The notes beneath the pieces are model-generated. The model was not told the origin of the DNA, made no database searches, and was given only the letters and a program-made list of their open reading frames with translations. A DNA stretch of 64,000 nt from UBA964 sp031382085 (lineage in GTDB: Bacteria > Pseudomonadota > Gammaproteobacteria > Steroidobacterales > Steroidobacteraceae), in NCBI GenBank assembly GCA_031382085.1, contig JANMYM010000036.1, positions 62,001 through 126,000 of the forward strand, given 5' to 3'. The stretch's first letter is position 1. Each line of letters opens with the position of its first letter. The position numbers and the translations under genes were made by a program. Shown piece after piece: positions 60,340 to 64,000 of the stretch.

Positions 60340-61683
60340 TTATGCAGCCGCTGACCTGAGCTGCGCCCAGTTGAGCCTGCGGGTCGCGAGCATGGTCACC
60401 GCAAGCACGCTGAAGACCAGCAGGCTGCCTAACAACAGCGCGTAGTCTTCGGATTGCAGAATGAGGTACAGGCAGCCGTAGCAACCCACCAGCCCCAGGC
60501 TCATCATCACCGCTGCGGCCCGGCGGCCGGTTACGCCGGCGACGTAGAACCCCAGCAGCAGGATGAGTGCGGCGGCGGCGAGTGCGTAGGCAAGCGCAAA
60601 CTGCAGATGCTCGCCCAAGGCCAGCAGCAGCAGGAAAAACACCGACAACGCCAGGCCTACCAGCAGGTAATGCATCGCATGCAACCGCAAGCCCGGCGTC
60701 AACTGCTCCCAGGCGAAGAAAGCGAGAAAAGTGATGGCGATGAACAGCACGCCATAGCGCGTCGCGCGATAACTCATCGAATACACATCTACGGGGGTCA
60801 GCAGCGAAAAACCAAACGCGGTCCGGAACAAAGCATCGCCGCTGACGGTCCCACCCGACCAGGTCCGTGGCAGCTTGCGGTTGATTTCGAGAACCTGCCA
60901 ACGGGCTTCAAACCCCTTCTCAGCCGGGGTGGAATGCTCCGCCGCGAACGGGCCGTCAAAGCCGGGGTGTGGCCAGGTGCTCAACACCGTTACCTGGGTG
61001 GCACCTGCGAGTGGCAGGAAATGCAGGGCGCCACTACCCCGCGCCTGGAACGCGAAGTGATAGGGCAGCCGGCCGCCCTGCGCGTACTCGCTCACGTCCA
61101 GTGGTGCGACTAACGCGCTCTGTTCATCGTAACTTCCGCTGCCTAACAACAGCCTGCGGCCGGCGAAATCGCTGGCGTTCACGGCCTGAAGGCTCGACAG
61201 CGAGCCGAACGGCAGCACCACGCTGGCTTGCGTCCAAAGCGCGCGCTCGGTCGCAGGATTGGCTATCAGCGTGCGCAAGGCGTTCGCCGGAAATTCACCG
61301 CTGATATCAAGATCGGGCAACGAATAGACGGGCAACGAGTAAATGCCGCGCACTTCGGACTTGACGCCGTGGTGGGTCGAGATTTTAAGCGACTCCGGCA
61401 GGATCCAGCGCGGTTGTCCGCTCACCCAGCGCGCAACGTTCTGCTTCAGGTCCGGATTCCACTCCTCGACCAGCACTTCAGTTGGCACTCTGAGCATGGG
61501 ACCCCCGATAGTCTGCGGCCCACCGTGCAGCGCTGCGATACTGTCGCGAGCCACTTTCTGCACGCCTTCACGCTCAGCCACCAGCGATTCGACCCGCGCC
61601 AGCGGCCACAGCAGCAGCAGGACCAGCGCCCCTATCAGCGCTCCGCGCCAGAAGACCGAACCGAATTGTCCACTGATATTCAT
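60340..61683 (-). CDS. creD: Inner-membrane protein CreD
   Basis: Membrane protein of 447 residues: one N-terminal helix (ALIGALVLLLLWPLARVESL), a large periplasmic domain with GGPMLRVPTEVLVEEW and SAGRxLLLGSGSYDEQ-like blocks, and a cluster of C-terminal helices (ITFLAFFAWEQLTPGLRLHA, MHYLLVGLALSVFFLLLLAL). CreD members affect envelope integrity and colicin/beta-lactam response and are controlled by CreBC or BlrAB elsewhere; no such regulator adjoins here. ATG 61683 (MNISGQF) is chosen over an upstream in-frame codon. Confidence 0.92.
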   Translation of the reverse strand: MNISGQFGSVFWRGALIGALVLLLLWPLARVESLVAEREGVQKVARDSIAALHGGPQTIGGPMLRVPTEVLVEEWNPDLKQNVARWVSGQPRWILPESLKISTHHGVKSEVRGIYSLPVYSLPDLDISGEFPANALRTLIANPATERALWTQASVVLPFGSLSSLQAVNASDFAGRRLLLGSGSYDEQSALVAPLDVSEYAQGGRLPYHFAFQARGSGALHFLPLAGATQVTVLSTWPHPGFDGPFAAEHSTPAEKGFEARWQVLEINRKLPRTWSGGTVSGDALFRTAFGFSLLTPVDVYSMSYRATRYGVLFIAITFLAFFAWEQLTPGLRLHAMHYLLVGLALSVFFLLLLALGEHLQFALAYALAAAALILLLGFYVAGVTGRRAAAVMMSLGLVGCYGCLYLILQSEDYALLLGSLLVFSVLAVTMLATRRLNWAQLRSAAA

Positions 61684-61793
61684 CGTTGCATTTTCCCTGT
61701 GACGTTGGAGCGCCCATTGCAACGCGTCTAAATGGCGGGACGCGGTCGCAATTCGGGCAAAATAGTGGCAGGCGCAGTCTGGAGGTCAGGTCT

Positions 61794-62447
61794 CTGCAAC
61801 AACTGGTTTTTTTTGATCTCGACGGAACCGTGTCGCGCCATGACACGTTGTGGCAGTGGCTGCAGGCTTTCCTGTGGCGCCACCCCTGGCGCTGGCCGCG
61901 CTTGTTAGGAGTCCTGCCGTGCCTGCTGCAGTTCCTGCTTGGCCGTGCCGATCATGGCGCACTGAAAGCACGCCTGCTGCAGGTTGCGCTGGGCGGTATT
62001 GACCGCCGCACCCTCGCAGCGCACACGGCGCACTGGATTGCCGGCTTCGTGCCGCGCGGCTGCTTTGCGGATGCGCTGGCTGCGATTCGCGCCCACCAAC
62101 AGCAGGGCGACATCCTGATCCTGATGAGCGCGAGCATTGATGTTTATGTGCCGGAACTAGCCCGCGCGCTAGGATTCGCCGAGTGCATCTGCACGCCCAC
62201 CGGGTGGCGCACCGATGGCCGCTACGACGGCCGCCTGACCGGCCCTAACTGCCGGGGGGAGGAGAAAGTTGCCCGGTTCCACGCGCGGCTCGCGTCGCAA
62301 CCGCCCGTCAGGACCTGTGCCTACGGGAATTCCGCGCCCGACCTGCCGCACCTGCAACTTGCAAGTCGCGGCATCCTGGTCAACGGATCGTCCACAGTGC
62401 GCGCGCGGGCGGCTCGCGCCGGAATCGAATGCGTCGACTGGCGTTAG
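61794..62447 (+). CDS. HAD-superfamily hydrolase, subfamily IB
   Basis: Phosphatase-like protein of about 217 residues. LVFFDLDGTVSRHDTLWQWL carries the nucleophile D-x-D; LILMSASIDVYVPELARALG motif II (Ser); RGEEKVARFHARL the lysine; CAYGNSAPDLPHLQLASRGI motif IV. The family includes PSP-like and lipid phosphatases (PgpC-type). GGAGG at 61781-61785 suggests initiation near 61794, where the in-frame codon is CTG; the open frame extends upstream to ATG 61686 without homology. A run of eight T lies right after the start. Convergent 4-base overlap with the next gene. Confidence 0.8.
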   Translation: MQQLVFFDLDGTVSRHDTLWQWLQAFLWRHPWRWPRLLGVLPCLLQFLLGRADHGALKARLLQVALGGIDRRTLAAHTAHWIAGFVPRGCFADALAAIRAHQQQGDILILMSASIDVYVPELARALGFAECICTPTGWRTDGRYDGRLTGPNCRGEEKVARFHARLASQPPVRTCAYGNSAPDLPHLQLASRGILVNGSSTVRARAARAGIECVDWR

Positions 62448-63121
62448 CTCCAGTCAATGTCAGGCAAGGCGCGCAGCTTTTCTTCGGATTCACGCCTCTG
62501 CCAATAGGGAATGTCGGCCTGGTTGTCCGTGGCCGCAGCGCGCGCGTAACCCTCCGACCTGCGCAGGATCTCGCCGGCCTGGTCCAGGGGCAGGAATACC
62601 ACGCCATCGCAGTCGGCAAGTACGATGTCGCCGGGGTTGACGATGACGCCGCCGCAGATGACCGGAGCATTGATCCAGCCCGCGCGCTCCGCGCCATTGG
62701 CCGAGGCAACCAGCCCGCGTGAAAAAATAGGCAGTTGCACGCGCTCGCGTGTTAGCAGTCCGCCATTCATGCAGCGCCCGTCGAGGACGACGCCGGTGCA
62801 GCCGGCACGCTTCGCACCCATGGACATGCCCATGCCCCAGCAGGCCTTATCTTCTCGCCCGCCCGCATCCACCACAACGACATCCCCCGGCTGCGCATAT
62901 TTGCCCGCCAGCTCGCCCACTAACAGGTCATCGGTGTGCTCCGGGCGCACGGTGAATGCCGGGCCGCAGATGCGCCACTCATGCAGCAACGGCTTGATGG
63001 CTGGATGCGCGACCTGCCGCGGCCCGGCGTGCACGCCGGTGACTCCGACGTGGGTGCGCGCCGCGCGTTCAACGAGCTCGCGCGGTGGACGCGGAAAGTC
63101 GAGTCGAATCTGGTAGCGCAT
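62444..63121 (-). CDS. RraA/LigK-like aldolase-decarboxylase family protein
   Basis: Protein of 225 residues. GDVVVVDAGGREDKACWGMG, GCTGVVLDGRCMNGGLL and PVICGGVIVNPGDIVLADCD GVV-type block identify the RraA-like fold shared by 4-hydroxy-4-methyl-2-oxoglutarate aldolases and the RNase E inhibitor RraA. The conserved Arg/Asp metal site (GR then D about 20 residues apart) speaks for an aldolase/oxaloacetate decarboxylase. ATG 63121 (MRYQIRLDF) lies 47 bases from the divergent peptide-binding gene. Confidence 0.8.
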   Translation of the reverse strand: MRYQIRLDFPRPPRELVERAARTHVGVTGVHAGPRQVAHPAIKPLLHEWRICGPAFTVRPEHTDDLLVGELAGKYAQPGDVVVVDAGGREDKACWGMGMSMGAKRAGCTGVVLDGRCMNGGLLTRERVQLPIFSRGLVASANGAERAGWINAPVICGGVIVNPGDIVLADCDGVVFLPLDQAGEILRRSEGYARAAATDNQADIPYWQRRESEEKLRALPDIDWS

Positions 63122-63168
63122 GCTGGCCCACTCCAATCCCGGGTTAGCGACCGAGTATAGTTGCAGCC

Positions 63169-64000
63169 ATGCTGAGAGCCTGTCGAATCGCCGTCGTCGC
63201 CTGCATTGCGGCCGCGGCGCAGCCTGCCTGCGCAGGGTCAGTGCTGTATCGCGGTGCATACGGCCAGCCCGAGTCCCTGGAGCCGAATCAGTCCGGCGTC
63301 AAGAGCGAGCAGACCATCATGCTCGATCTGTTCGAGGGCCTAACAAGCTACGGTGCCGACGGCAAGATCATCCCGGGTGCGGCGCAGTCCTGGAAGGTCA
63401 GCGCAGATGGCAGGAACTGGACCTTCCGCCTGCGTCCCGGCCTGCGATGGTCCGATGGCTCGCCGCAGCTCGCCAGTGACTGGGTCTATGCATTGCGGCG
63501 CATGTTTACCCCGGCCACTGCGCTACCGCGTGCCAGCCGCATGTTCATCCTGCGACGCTCGCGCGAGATACTGGCGGGCCGGGTGCCGCCAGGCGCGCTC
63601 GGCGTCAGCGCCCCCGACACTGTCACCGTACGCCTCGAGCTTGAAAACCCACTTCCCTGGCTGCCGCGCCTGGTCGCGGGCCAGGAAGGCACACCGTTGC
63701 CACAGAAAGTCGTGGAAAAATTCGGCGCTCAATGGACCCGGCCCGGAAACCTGGTGAGTAATGGTGCCTTTCGCCTGACCGAACGACGCGCCGGCGGCAC
63801 GATACGGCTCAGCCGCAATCCGTTCTTTCATGACGCTGCCAGGGTAAGGATTGAAGCCGTTATATACGTGCCGAGCGACGACACCGGCTCGCTGGTCAAT
63901 CGCTTCCGGGCCAGCGAGCTGGATGTCAACGCCTGGCCGGGCTTCGCGCCACGGCAACAGGAGGCGCTCAAAAAGGAACTCGGCTCAGCGGTGCGGGTCA
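63169..64000 (+). CDS. Peptide ABC transporter substrate-binding protein (OppA-like), partial
   Basis: Open-ended gene running off the right edge; 277 codons visible. Signal peptide (LRACRIAVVACIAAAAQPAC, cleavage near CAG), then the family 5 solute-binding fold: GAYGQPESLEPNQSGVKSEQ, LDLFEGLTSYGADGKIIPGA, WTFRLRPGLRWSDGSPQLAS DWV-type loop, and NPLPWLPRLVAGQEGTPLPQ. These are typical of oligopeptide-binding OppA/MppA proteins. The gene probably imports peptides or murein peptides; transporter subunits would lie outside the window. Confidence 0.88.
   Translation, partial: MLRACRIAVVACIAAAAQPACAGSVLYRGAYGQPESLEPNQSGVKSEQTIMLDLFEGLTSYGADGKIIPGAAQSWKVSADGRNWTFRLRPGLRWSDGSPQLASDWVYALRRMFTPATALPRASRMFILRRSREILAGRVPPGALGVSAPDTVTVRLELENPLPWLPRLVAGQEGTPLPQKVVEKFGAQWTRPGNLVSNGAFRLTERRAGGTIRLSRNPFFHDAARVRIEAVIYVPSDDTGSLVNRFRASELDVNAWPGFAPRQQEALKKELGSAVRV

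Overview
The window is a high-G+C bacterial chromosome segment from a gammaproteobacterium. Three things point there: a complete ccmABCDEFGHI (System I) cytochrome c maturation operon, the uvrC-pgsA-tRNA-Gly-tRNA-Cys arrangement known from E. coli, and gammaproteobacterial-type housekeeping genes (purB, mnmA, acnA, icd, mazG, creD). The exact lineage cannot be fixed from sequence alone; a Steroidobacterales/Nevskiales-like group is a guess.

Layout. (1) 1-16 kb, core: the start of an alpha/beta hydrolase, a glutathione S-transferase, a small membrane protein, an alpha/beta hydrolase without its serine, an ArsB/NhaD-like permease, then a long minus-strand operon running from ccmA down through ccmI to a MaoC-like protein, an MFS transporter and a MATE exporter. 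tRNA-Leu(UAA), a second copy of the 221-residue membrane protein family and a sodium:neurotransmitter-type symporter follow. (2) 16.07-40.4 kb, accessory island: it lies between tRNA-Cys and an imperfect copy (17 of 19 bases) of the tRNA-Cys 3' end at 16071-16089. In E. coli the tRNAs run Gly-Cys-Leu(UAA) without interruption; here Cys and Leu(UAA) are 26 kb apart with this island between them. No integrase is left, and the edges hold broken genes (vapBC remnant, MFS/copD chimera, a short-chain dehydrogenase tail). (3) 40.4-64 kb, core: tRNAs, DUF1460 protein, pgsA, uvrC, uracil-DNA glycosylase, icd, class II DAHP synthase, a saccharopine dehydrogenase-like enzyme, a PhoPQ-like two-component pair with PepSY and glycine-zipper envelope proteins, mazG, a Nudix hydrolase, purB, mnmA, acnA, creD, a HAD phosphatase, an RraA-like protein and the start of a peptide-binding protein.

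The island carries three linked themes. A tightly overlapping operon of transaldolase, phosphoglucomutase, acetate kinase, phosphoketolase, a histidine phosphatase and a glucoamylase-like hydrolase looks like a bifid-shunt-style route from sugar phosphates to acetate and ATP. A metal (probably copper) section holds a CopA-type ATPase, a CopB-like ATPase with an unusual CPD motif, three HMA-type domains (two without their cysteines) and DUF2933/DUF5676 proteins. A stress/energy section holds PPK2 and a universal stress protein. A further small group joins a CpeT-like protein, a cytochrome c and a YcnI-like protein.

Across the whole window, island included, the hexamer CTAACA/TGTTAG is far more frequent than base composition predicts, in several codon phases and both orientations. 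This looks like a DNA-level signal or mutational bias, and it is the least explained pattern here.
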